Part shown: positions 39,201 to 51,300 of the stretch, in pieces
Numbering within the stretch: position 1 is the first letter of the stretch
How the letters are laid out: each line of letters starts with the position of its first letter
Assembly (NCBI RefSeq): GCF_013373865.1
Contig: NC_050472.1
Location: 26,085,138 to 26,149,137, forward strand
DNA from: Monomorium pharaonis
Taxonomy: Eukaryota; Arthropoda; Insecta; Hymenoptera; Formicidae
Length of the DNA: 64,000 bases
Reading direction: 5' to 3'
Translations under genes and position numbers: made by a program
The notes under the pieces: model-generated
Told to the model about the DNA's origin: nothing
The model's input: only the letters and a program-made list of their open reading frames with translations
Database searches by the model: none

Positions 39201-42200
39201 CCGAGGGAGAGCAGGCGATATCAGCCGCCGGGACGAAGAAGCGTATCACAATTTCATCGAAATGGCGAGCTCTCAGGGCATCAGTCAGATCGCAAAATGT
39301 GCCATTACAATTCATCGATCCTCATAATGGATAATCAGTGCTAACTAAGTAGCGAATTGTAGCGAGACATGTGTCGCGCGGGGTTCATTTGAAAAAGAAC
39401 ATGACGCGCCATGCGAAGATTAAAATTCCTGGACGCGAACCCCTTTTGGTCCTTCCTGATAAAAAGCTTGTATCGACACCCCGCTATGTACCTAGGTGCA
39501 TGGTTTATCGATATCTACCCGCAGTAATTACCATGGTAACGCCACGATAAACGCCGCTACTCGTGTTTAACTTGCTGTTGACCGCGCGGTAGACCGGCCC
39601 TTCGTCTTCTCTATGGGTATGTGGCCTCGTCTAGTTTCACACGTGCCATGGTGGGGTCCTCTAAGTGTGTACCGAAAGGGCGGCCGATTAGATTGCCGGA
39701 CGATCGCGACTTCGCCTTACCTCCCCGCGCTCCTACCCGTGCGAGGAACAACGACGAGTATCATTGTCAGCGATCGGAAAACGACTGCGTCGCGACTTTC
39801 TCGGCGAATTTAATTGATAATTTTAGCACGAACAAGTGGACGAAACTTATCTCTCCGTGGTCCATTCAGAGCGATTCTTAAAACGGCCTAATTGCCGCGC
39901 TAATTAGAGCTATCGTCGTGTCAGCTGATAAGCTCTTCGATCCTTCCTTATCTACTAGGTATGTATGCATATGTATATATGTGTGTATATACGTATACTG
40001 AATCATCGAGATGCAAGTCTCATCGCGATCCCGTAAATCTTTCTACAAGATATCTCAATCGAAGTCAGGAGAAACGCGGAACGGCATTAAATTCATTAAG
40101 TAAAGTTTCGAGGTAATAAAGCTTTTCTTTGTGCGAGTCCAATTTTATTTACGCCAGATATTTTTTACGCGATGAACGATAATTTTTTTTTTTTTGACAG
40201 TAGATAATAATTCTAAGTTTAGAGAATTTACGAAGTAACGAAACGCGATGACGATTCTCGCGTGGTTTCGTGTCGCGCGACTTCGTGATGAATTTTTCGC
40301 CCAGAAATATCGACGGAACTCACGTCTGGCCCCCAAGACTGTCCCGCGATCACAATGGCGTGCCGCGAGGCGAGATTTCGATGAATGGATAGATAGTAAA
40401 GAAGGATATAACTGGCCGATAAAACGTAGCACAATCTGGAACAGCTGTAAGGGTTTACAACTCTTTATTCCGCGGGACGCTGAATGCCCGAACTGTCGAA
40501 AATTTTATCGACATACTATCGTGCTCGCTCAAATATTTATTTAGCGTACGAAATGTCATCGCACTCGATCGGCCCGAGTTTTGTATCCTCCCCTCCATCG
40601 CAGGAGGGAAATGTCCTGTATTCGAATGAAGGCGGCGTGTCCATGAAAAACATAAATCTAGTCGATTAACGCCTTTTTATGCAAATTTTACAAGCCAATG
40701 CGATGGCGAGATATTTTACAGATATGGTCAAAAACATTCATGCTTTATCTATTTCGTATATATTTAACATTAATAATTCTCATCAAAATTTTTGCTTTGG
40801 ACAATTTTATTGTTGAATTAACCGATTAAATTAATTGTAATTTGATCGAAATAATTCTCAGAGAAAATACTACTTGCGAGTTTTTGTAAAAATAATAATT
40901 TATGTTTTTCTGTTGACGAAATTTCTTAATACATTTTTAGACATCTTGTTATAAAGTTTACTTTAGACTAAGATATACTTGACATTACATTGCTTCTAAA
41001 CATTATTTCTTTGGTTCGTCAATTCATAAAGTTCTTTGTTCCAATGGGTCTATAAAATGCTTCGAGGCAAGTGAACCACAGCCTATTGAAGTTTATTGTT
41101 AAAATACGTAGAGAGGGAAGGAAGAAGAGAGAGAAAAAAAAGAGTTACGGATGTATTTATATCGAGATCGACATTCTATGAGTTCCAGGAACTAGCACCC
41201 GGAAGTCGTTCGATGTTAAAGAACGACCGCCTTCCAGTAAATCGAATATACACATATATATACATATATATATATATGTATATACGCGACGAAATTAAAA
41301 TAGATAAAGCGTATAAATGGCGGCTCTTTCCGACACCCAGCTGCCAGCGTATACTTCAATGGGCGGTACTGTCGCGCGTTTGCGCCACGATTGTTTCTCC
41401 TTTCCTCCTCGTCCCTTTTATGGAATTCTATCGTGTCGAGGGGTCAAGAAAATAGTGCCGTTTCCGTCGTTTGTGTTCCGTGCCCGTTGCCCACACTGGG
41501 TCGGCGCTTTATCGAAATCTCGATGTCTGACAACGACGCGCGGGGAAAAAAAATCAGACGGCCGTACGATGATACGGCGGGATGGAAGGGCTGACTCTCG
41601 TCAAGCTCATCGGTCTCCTCTTTCGCCGAGAGATGACGAGGAGAAAAAAAGTCGAGAGTCGGTCTAACCGACCGACGAAACCCATCGTCGAACGATCGCC
41701 GCGAGTTACCGGCTTGTTTTCACCATCGCCCGCTCTAAATTTAGCTCTAAACTTGGCATAACTCAGCAGAAAAACAGAGAGATTAAAATTATATTATAAT
41801 ACAAACGGATTAAGGAAAATATAATAACACTTGCATATATATACAGGAGGAATTTCGAGCGTGTCGTTTCTGATAAATAATATTTATCAGATAAATAAAA
41901 TTATAGAGTAAGCTTAGAATTAATATACGTGAATTATTTGTAAATGGAATATGATTTAATTTAAATCTCGAATTTTCAAAATTCTAAACTAAGCGATAAT
42001 TTCCGTCGAGTTGTCGGCGTGTCGGAAATACACGTGCACCTTCTCTATTTTTAATCTCTTAGGATAAGTGGTATAAAGTCGCGACATTTCCCACGTCCCT
42101 CGGGTGGATTTCGATAAGCCCCTTGTTTGCTCGACCGAGAGAATGGTCCGTTCGCGGTTTTTGGGCCATTAAAAAGGTGGAAGTAAAGGGCTCGAACAAA

Positions 42201-42467
42201 TATTTGAGGCGTGTTGTTACCGCGTGTGACCTAGTCCGCGTACTATTTCATTTCGTTAAGCGTATATCGTTGCAAATATCATACGAGGAGACGAAAAAGA
42301 TAAGGCACCATGTGTTGGCCTTGGTCGCACGGTCCTGCGAATTCGCCTGGATTTGCCTAACCGTTTAGTATGAAATTCTTATCTTTAAGAATCTAAGTTG
42401 AGAAATTGTTTCCAGACTAGCTGAAGACGTAATGCACCGAAAAAAAGAGTCTGGCAGTAATCTAGTT

Positions 42468-42546
42468 AGCTTTGGAAAGAAATAACTTTAATTAAATGTT
42501 TGATTAATACAACTAAATATTTAGTAATTATATTAATAACTATATT
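42468..42546 (+). repeat. Dispersed AT-rich repeat, copy A
   Basis: Starts AGCTTTGGA, continues through AATTAAATGTT and ends near TATTAATA. It aligns with the reverse complement of 55052-55122 in SoxE intron 1. It has no coding capacity and is likely a decayed MITE fragment. Confidence 0.5.
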
Positions 42547-43736
42547 AATAATAAAACACATTGGTTATTAAATGGCCTAAATAAATCTATGAATTTAAAT
42601 AATTTATTGTCATAATTTAGAAGTAAATTTCTGATAAAATAGGATAGCACCAATATTTTTATGTACAAAATAATATATAATTTATATGTAAAAATATGAA
42701 AGAAATAACGACTTAATTTCTAGGAAATTAGGACAGGATAATTAAATTTCAAACAGAGATTTTAGTGTCTCTTGTTTTATTTCTACAAATTAGCGTACAT
42801 CACACTTATAAATTATGGTTTAGTGCTCGCCCTTCAGTTTACATACACAGCTACGCCGAGACGTTAACCTACGCTTTCTATCGATCCTCGTAAAAATATG
42901 CGGTGAATAAATATCTAAGTACAAAAGCACGGCTGTGTCAGCGTAGTAACTTAGTAAATGTTAATAACGTATAGCATATGTGTGGCCTACGTGTTTTAAT
43001 ACGGAGCTGCAAGCTCAATATTACAAATAGCTGAATATTACAAAAGCGCTCTCGATATATCAGGCCAGCCGGTCCTCGATACACGTGGTCATCTGCGGCC
43101 GAGCGATTCGATCGAGCTAAAATGCGACATTTTTAATCTAATTTGCAATGCGAGAAACCATCGAAACCTGTCTAGTTTGCAAAACTCAACTCTTAAAGTT
43201 TAACTCCACCGATCGCGAAATCCTTTGTTGCCACGAATACGATCGTATCTCGACCGCGCGCGAATTCCGGGTCCCGAAATATTCTCGGTCCTAAGTTAAA
43301 CGGAAAGCGCCAAGTGCACATTTGTTGCCACCCTCGGTCGTATTTCAGCCGTTTATTTGAACAGAACGTGCGGCGAGCCGACCGGCCGATCGCCAGTTTA
43401 TAGCGTCCGCGTGCATAATATACATATACAATTATGCGTAATATACATATACAAGTATTATATATATAAAATTACATTTGGAACGCTCGCGCCGTTAAGC
43501 ACATCGTATATCGAGCGGCCGCCTGTTTGTTTGGCCTGAAATTCTGCGCTTTGGAATGGCCGGCTGTCATGGAATGATGTCATGGTGAGTATCGTGGCCG
43601 CGCCTCGTCCACGTAGTAGAGACTCTCAAGCCGGAGAATGGCCAATCCGCCATTTTCGCGTCGAGCGAGAAGCACATAGCGTGCGCGCGCTCGCGATTCT
43701 CGGATTGCAAGCTACAATCGATGCCGTTAATAAAGT

Positions 43737-43774
43737 TTATTGTTGTTAATAAATGATATTATTATCAACAATAA
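43737..43774. promoter_or_regulatory. Inverted AACAAT (Sox-type) sites
   Basis: TTATTGTTG (43737-43745) and its exact reverse complement CAACAATAA (43766-43774), 20 bases apart, about 1.3 kb beyond the SoxE stop codon. Each arm contains ACAAT, the Sox core. The AT-rich context makes chance plausible. Confidence 0.3.
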
Positions 43775-44599
43775 TTTTCTTTTCATCAAATCACACGAAC
43801 TAGAATATTGACGAATGACACGCCATACGATGGTTTGATTCTAATCGATTCTTTGAAGAAGGAAATCCGATCTCTTCTGAAGATGTCAAATTTCAACAAG
43901 AGTATAACATGCAGTTTGCAGGGATTTTTCTTATAAAGTTGCAAAAAAATTTACAACTAAATATCGAAAAAAAAAAATAGAAATAAAAAGTAAAGAAAAA
44001 CGATTTGATTCCGCCAGACTCTGACTTGAGTATCTCTAATAAATATGTCTATAATAAATTTTAACATAATCGGTTCTGAGAGAAAGAGAGAGAGAAAAGT
44101 GTTCACAATATTATATAAAATTTATATTATGCTCTTTACATTTTTCGAAACGTTTTATTCCGATGCAATAAACTCCTTTTTATTTACCACATTTTAGTTT
44201 ATTTAAGACGGATATTACGCAAGCGTTTTGCACGTAATTATCGCGATATCAAAATTGCGGTATTAGAGTGATAACACTCTTCCTTGAAGTCTCGAAGCCA
44301 TATATGTATAGCTTTTATATGTATCGGCATTTCTTTATATTCCTTAATATTCTATCTCTCCTTTTTTTAAACAAATTCGCAATATCGTCAAAACGAATAG
44401 ATAATCAAAATACCTGCGTTACACTAATTACTTTATCACACGAAGCTCGCGTTTAGCCGCGCATCAATTCGCGCACTATCAATAGGGTAAATCTCTATAA
44501 AATTATGTTGCATTTGGCTATCTCTGGGGCTCTGTATGCCCGGAAACTCGGCGGGGATTTAACACCGCGGCGAAAAATTCCGATCACAATTCATTTTAT

Positions 44600-45112
44600 A
44601 CAATCACTTTTATTTATAAGCAACTAAGTCGATGTAACAAAATAGTCTTTTTTACTTTCTTTATTTTACGCGACGCATTTCGTACATAACTTTAGCAGCG
44701 CCGTTATCTACAGGATATCCTGACTCCGTCGTGAAATACACAGACAAAGAAACTCGGCGTCGTCTTTCCTCAGTTTTTAAGAAATCTAGCTTATATCGTT
44801 AAACACAAGATTATTTGCGTGAAAAAATTGTAAAAATTGTAGGTAAAAATCAGTTTTCGCTTCTCAAATGATTTCAGGATAATTTCAATAATTACGACTT
44901 TGGCCTTCGTGACATATTCAATAGCGAAAAATTAAAAACTACATAATGGCGTCTTTTTCTCGGCCAGAGAAGTTCCAAGCCGGGTTCTATGAATCTTTCG
45001 AATATTTCGCGGCAGGTCCAGGACGGTCTCTACGCGAATTCTTTTTTCGCATGCTTATAGGTAGGCACTCGCGGAACGAAAAATAATTGGGATGCGTTTA
45101 CCTCGCTTTGGT
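44600..45112 (-). other. SoxE: SoxE 3' UTR (predicted) with two poly(A) signals
   Basis: After the TAG at 45113 no splice acceptor or coding sequence is evident on the minus strand. The canonical signal AATAAA occurs on the minus strand at 44665-44660 and again at 44614-44609, giving a predicted 3' UTR of about 450-510 bases. A T-rich stretch follows the first signal. No bantam seed match (TGATCTC on the mRNA strand) is visible in this short UTR. The end point is inferred, not shown. Confidence 0.45.
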
Positions 45113-45380
45113 CTACATATAATTCGGCCACGTCTCAATGCCGGACACGTAGCGATGCGCGTATTGCGCGTAGGGCGTGGACACGTGAGGATGAGCCATC
45201 TGCGTACTCGCGTGCGAATGGTGCGCGTTATGGGCGGATATATACTGGACCGGCGGAAGGGGAGGTTGCAGCTCGTGATACCTGACCATCTCCTGAGTCC
45301 TGTCCTCCCATGACGACATCTCCGTGATCGCTTGCTCCGAGCAGTGGCGTTTGATCGGTCTCTCGACCTCTTCCTCGTAT
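45113..45380 (-). CDS. SoxE: SoxE coding exon 5 (C-terminus and stop)
   Basis: The last coding exon begins after acceptor tggtttccag (AG at 45382-45381) and completes Arg346 with its first base. It encodes residues 347-434: a short charged segment (YEEEVERPIKRH), then His/Pro/Tyr-rich sequence, ending SGIETWPNYM and TAG at 45115-45113. A His/Pro/Tyr-rich C-terminal activation domain is usual for SoxE proteins. I know of no other domain in it. Confidence 0.93.
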
Positions 45381-48300
45381 CTGGAAACCAAGCGTAGTGC
45401 CCCGGCGTCCAGTAAATCGTGCAGGAAGAGAAACGCAAGGAGGAAAGGGACAAGGGCGAAGATCTCTCGTATTATAAGTTTCGTTCAATATTAACAAATG
45501 CGATATTTACACCGAACATAATTGAGAGTCCTTAGAAGACGAAGAAAAATAATAATTATGTAACAACGAAAGGCAAGAGTGCCATTCAACACGACGCGTT
45601 ATATAGTTGTCTCTATCTCGAGTGCAACGGTCGAAACTTTCAGAGTGCCGCCATTGACTCTACGTTTCTTTTTTTTTTTCAGGGTGCAGAGTCCTTTGAA
45701 TTTGGAATCATTGTGAAAGAGCGCAATTACGGCGGTCTCCTTACCTGTTGAGTAACCATTGCGAGGCGGTGGTGACTTGCACAGGCGGGTACTGATGTAT
45801 CGGCGTGGTCTGAGGCGGTAAGTATTGGTCGAGCTCGTTGCTCTCGACCTCGCACTCCTGGAAGTTCACCGGGAGATTCAGACCGAGCCCGCCCAGAGTG
45901 CCGAGGCCGTTCAACTGGTTCTCCTCGCTGGGGAGGCCGTCTCCGACCTCAATGTACCGGAGATCAACCGACGGCTGCTGATGCGAGGACTCGCTCGACG
46001 CCGTGCCGTTGACCAAATCTTGGTAGTACACCGTGTTGTTCTGCGGAAGCTGATTGCTCTGCGAATCAAACATCTTCATTTCGCAAGAGTCAACAATTAG
46101 CTATCCAAACGACTCGCTCATGCGAATCGCGCGAAAAATTATTTTCAATAATTATACCCGACTTTCACTACTTGCGAGAAATAGTTTGGACCGTAAAGGT
46201 TTTTCTTCCATTAATTAAGTATAATTACCGCAAAGTGAAAATTAGACAGCAGTCAATTTTATGTTTAAACTTAAATTATTGTTATTGCTAGCATTACATT
46301 ATCACTGTTATTTTACAACAATCTTATCAATCCTTGTGAAAAGGAATTAATAATCGCGAATAATCAATAATATAATAATTAAAAACAGCTATTTCTCTCT
46401 CATCAAATCGAAAGCTCTCGGATCAAAAAGTGATCGCAAGGAATGCGTTTCAGCTACCTGATTGATGTAGTGCTGTCCCCTGGGTGTCGTCGGGGGTGTC
46501 GGTGGCGAGAGACCCTGACTCGGTGTCGTGGGTGGCGAAGAGCTCACGCCGCTCTGCGGTGAGTTGGGTCCTTGAACGCCTCTGGGACTCATGTCCTCCT
46601 GCTTCAACGACCTAGTTACGCTGAACGTCACGTTGCTCTGGCTCCTCGTGGGCGAGCTCTCGCGGCCGGAAGATGGCCCGTTCTGCTTCCGACGTCGGGG
46701 TTGATACTTGTAGTCGGGGTGCTCGCGCTTGTGAATAACGCGCAGGCGGTCGGCCTCCTCGATGAACGGTTTCTTGTCATTGTCGGACAGGAGCCTGTGT
46801 GTGTGTCACAACACAATCTCGTGCAATATAAGAAATTTCAACTATACTGGAGAATTTTTGTTACATGTCGTATGAGCTTTGCATACACTTTCAGTTTTTT
46901 CTACGTCGCGTAAAGTTTCCAAATACCGTTGTGATTTTATTAAGAGCTTTTATTAAGACATCGCAGAGCTTAATTCCCTTCCCTCGGCCGTGAAATCTGT
47001 CGTCGGCCCGACGTGATTCACGTCTCTCGCGCTCACGTTGTGCGTATACACAAGCGTGTCTCTCCTCGCGCCGTTCGTGATGCCGGGCGTCCCTCGCTGC
47101 CCTCGGCATCAAAAGAGGCCCGGAACGAGTGCGTTTCCATCGGCGTCTGATATATACTCTCGAAGAGTCGAAATGGGAGGTCTGGTTAGTGTTTCTGGGC
47201 GCGTTAAGGCGCTCGAAGGCGCGTACCAACTTGCTCGGCCTCGCAGAGCGAGAGCGGGACCGGCGCGCGGGGCTCGGTGCACGGTTACGGTCCTTAAATG
47301 CTCTTTGTGTTTATATTCCCACTGGGCTCGTAAACCCCGCGACCGATAAGATTTTCCGGTGTAATAGAGACGAGATTTCGAGGATTTCCGTCGTACAGCC
47401 ACGTCAGGCTACGATGGTTTATGCCACCTAAGCGATCACATTTCCTACCCTTTAATCGTTCTGTCATTGTATTAATGCAATAATAACTTGTCTTGCAAGA
47501 GAGACGCAGGATAATCTCTCCTGAGTTGCTACGCTTTCTCCCGTTTTTTTTTTCTACGCTTTCTCCTTTTTCGGAAACAAATCTGAATCGTTTGATTGCT
47601 AATAAATTTCTTTAGCTGCGTCGTGAATAACGCATATCGCGCAAAGTACAAAGTAGAGTGCCGAGGAGTTGTGTCATGAGAACCGCTTTGATGAAGCCGG
47701 TGATACATCATCTGGAGCATTCGCACAAGCTCGGGATTTAAATCCCACGACGGGAGCTAAGCTCTCGAGCGAAGTTGACACACGTTGAAGGCACGTATCT
47801 TAACCGACAGTGTTTTGTCACCGACAGAGAGGCGGAAGGGAGGAAGAGAGAAGGAGAAAGAGAGTGGCGGACAGACGGAGAGAGATGAAGAGAGAGAAAA
47901 TCCATCTGGTCAATGGACCTGCCACGAGCTTTTTTTCCGTCCGCTGGGTGTCGACGATAGCAAGCTCCGTCGCAGCCAGTCTCTTTTTCCTCGCCAGATG
48001 CAACGCAGGATCAGCCAATTTAGAGATGCTGCCTCTCGCCGAGTATTTCTACGAGGTTATACTTGTACATACGTATCAGATGTTGTACCTCGTAAAGCAG
48101 CAGGAGGGGCAGAAGGGGGAGAAGGAGAGAAATTCACACGGCCGAAGGACGCGCGAGCTCAATCACGATGAATCCTCATCGCGGGATTCTAATTGAATTA
48201 TCACGCCTGTCATCCCGAGTAACCGTCGACAAATCGCGAAATTATACGACTTTCTCAAACGCGTTCCTTAAGTCAGTTCAGCCAAGGCGGCGATAATCGC

Positions 48301-51300
48301 TCGACAAGATGTGCAATGTTAAAAAATTATGACTAACACTGATATTGCATACGTAGCTTCATTAAGTGAAGACCCTGAACGATTTTCGCGAACGTTGTAT
48401 TTTGAACGGTGATACGATTATAAAATCCCACGGGTCGAAATGGCAATTTGCGCTTTTACTTAGAACTGATAGCGGCTACCGCGAGAGGAGGGGCTAATAG
48501 GTATATCGCGTCCGGGGGAAGTCCGACGTGCGAAGGAATCGTTCCTTCCGGGCGATAAGGGACGGATTTACCTGTTCTCTCTCGTCGCGCGCTATTTGCA
48601 GGCGGGCCCGGGGTTGCGGAGAGGGACAGGTTCGGAAAAATTCACCTGACGGGGCGCACAAGGCGCCTATTGTGGTCCCCGGGGGCTCCCTTTATCTCCG
48701 GCAGGAACCGGCCGGCAGCTGCGAGCACGCGCCAAGGATGAACCGGGGGGATATCTGTTTTCCTTTTGTCGACAAACACATCGCGTTTGGAGTATCCGAA
48801 TGGCGATACGTTTCGAGACGACGAGAGACAGAGAAAAAGAGAGAGAATGTACGAGAAAAAGATTTATTTCCAGGCACTGGCACCTGGCCCTCTTATCAGG
48901 ATTGACGTGAGACAAGTCGGCGTCGAAGTCCGCGAGTCGATTTACGCAGTTGCGATTGAAATCATCGCGCCAGGCGGGATCGATCACTTTGTGTCGCAGC
49001 TTTAGATCTTTGTTGTGCAAATTATAAAACATAAAGGTAATATATTTTAATATTCTAATAATATTTTTTTCGTAAATTCTTACAATTACCAGTTTACTCA
49101 AACTAACTGGAGTATATAATTTCAGTTTGGAACTGTCTTTTACCTTATGCTCGACAATTTCGATTATTGTTGTTTAAATGATAAAAGTTTAGGAATTAAC
49201 CGTATCTCTATTTACAGAAATTACCATCTTGTGACTTTTTTTCTTATGTTTTTACATCTCTTTATTATCTCCATACGACTTTTTACTTTTCATGTGTAAG
49301 ATCGCAAACATCATTATAATTCAAGTGTAACGATATCTCCTTTATCCACTTGTCATTTCGCGAACGAGCGCGCCGTCGATGTTGCGATCTGTGCATACAC
49401 AGCCGCCAATCCTCGCAAGCACGATCTTCGTTGAGCTTCGCATTCGTTTTATCGGTCTCATCGGTTGGCAAAGCAACTCCGACCGCGCCCGCGCACGTAG
49501 CGCGATCGCTCTAGCACTGTGTTCATTACCGAAGATGACTGTATCATTTGTTTCTGCGCGAAGTAGAATCAAAACGTCAGCGTGGCGCACGGCGATCGAC
49601 GTCTCTCAATCGGCGATCGATCGCGCAAATTCGAGCCTTCACGCGCGACGAGAGGAGCGCCCCAAGAAGACGATTTGGCTAGTTCATTCGCGCGTATTAC
49701 GGAGCCTTGGCACAGTCACGAAAAATACCTCTCGCGTACGGACGAGAGAAGAGTGTTAATTTCCACTAGGTCCATACCGAAAAGGTGCTAAATAATGACT
49801 TTTTAAAAGCCGAAATCCGTAGGTCAACGTAACGTCTCAAGGACGGTTTTTGTTTCTTCCGAGTTGTAACGAGCGATTCGTCACGGCTCCGTCATACCGA
49901 TTTTGGTATCCGAACCTTCAATTTCGTATTCCCATGTCTTCCCTCCTCCTATGCAAGGTCTAGCTAGCCGTACACGTAGTTAGATAACGGCACACGCACG
50001 AATGGCGAACGTCACTTTGACCACGCGTGTTTACAGACCAATAGATCGCTAATGAGTCCCGATACGGCGTTAGGAAAAAAATCGATTGATCCTCAATGCC
50101 GAGCGGCGTCTTATCTTTCGGCGAAAGCTCCGCCGTGACAGTCCCCGGGATATCGATCGCCGATCTTCGGCCGAGCGATCGCGATCGCGGCCGGTGTTAT
50201 TAAATGATTCGCGACGGGGGTCCTTGTCGGCGCGTCCTCTGATGATCGTTTATATGGCCCACTGGGGCACCTCGTTAGTCCCAACCAGGAAACGGAATCG
50301 TCCACGAGTCATCCCGGGCCCCGTGTACAAGATGTATCAGAAATATCGTGTGCGTCGGGCGTATGTTTTGTAACGTCCTCTCTGGATTTCTACCTTTCTG
50401 CCCTTACACAACAGTAGGAGAGGACATTTAAATCTACTACGAGAAGACGAAAGGCTTTTTTTTTTTCAAGTCTGTACGAATTTACCGTAACGGGGAAGCG
50501 ACACGAGAGGGATCTGGTTGTAAAGGGAGGGCCGCCTTCGATGTTACACACGCCGAAGTGTGTGTCACCGCTGTTACATGTGCGATCGGAGTTCACGGGT
50601 CTTGAGAAGCAGCAGGGACACTTGTACCACGTGTAGCTTAGGCGCCACGTGGTACGAGTATGTATGTGTGTTTAATACATACGGATGCCGCTGACACTAA
50701 AAGCAAGGAGTAAAAAAAAAGAGGAGAGCAGTCGCGAATTCGCTGGTAAAAATAGAACGGGTTACGTACGAACAAGTGGTCGCGGGAATTGGAACGCGGT
50801 GACTCCGGACTTTCGTCGCGCAACTTTGTCTGCGTTGGTTGGACGACACTAGGCTCTTTCCGGACCAGCGATTTCGATCGACGTCGCTCTGTGCTCTTAC
50901 GCAAGTGAAATCGAGCACGATTGCGAAACAGTTGAAGCATTATCTTTGTATTCTTCTTTCGACGACGAACTTTTTCTCCATCTCAACCGTGAAAGGGAGA
51001 TTGAAAATTCTTTCAACTTATGAAACTGCTTCAGAGTACAGAAGATGTAAACTCGCAGCGTAGAACCGTCGTATATTTGTCAGAAATGCATAAAATAAAA
51101 TAAAAACGGGAATACCTTTTGCAAGTTTTTAGTAGCACGAAGTATTTGGCGTTTTTATTTTATTTTATTTTATATTTTATTGATATAATTAAATTACAAT
51201 CGCCAGTCTTTCGTCGGTGAGAATTTTTTATCTTGCTCTTTCGCGCGAATTCAACGTTAAATTGAGTAAAACATATAGGTGGTTTCGAATCAACGGCAGC

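Larger units (their letters stand above)
32225..44590. other. Intergenic region between bantam and SoxE
   Basis: Twelve kilobases between two convergent genes with no supported gene. CpG-rich patches: 32640-33200, 33400-33880, 34930-35530, 38880-39330 and 39540-39880. AT-rich DNA: 34020-34330, 34740-34900, 35570-35870, 36520-36830, 40680-41050, 41760-42000 and 42470-42720. Simple repeats: TA 33316-33334; GA 33948-33979; CT 35125-35144; CT then CCCT 36151-36200; TA/CA 41252-41284; a 23-base tandem of AATATACATATACA (43417-43453). The 205-codon minus-strand frame at 35865-36482 runs through the CT/CCCT microsatellite and is not a gene. Confidence 0.5.

Noticed and set aside
44711..44720. CAGGATATCC also at 5973-5982, as a transposon end
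   Set aside because: Only a ten-base match with unrelated flanks; not enough to call a mobile element.
46059..46079. ATG-led start of the exon 4 frame (MKMFDSQ) as a separate translation start
   Set aside because: The AG acceptor at 46060-46059 gives an exact in-phase join to exon 3, so these codons are intronic.
45825..46100. Plus-strand frame over SoxE exon 4
   Set aside because: Shadow of a real exon; the minus-strand frame joins in phase with its neighbours.
46572..46913. Plus-strand frame over SoxE exon 3
   Set aside because: Shadow of the HMG-box exon on the minus strand; the minus strand gives the conserved protein.
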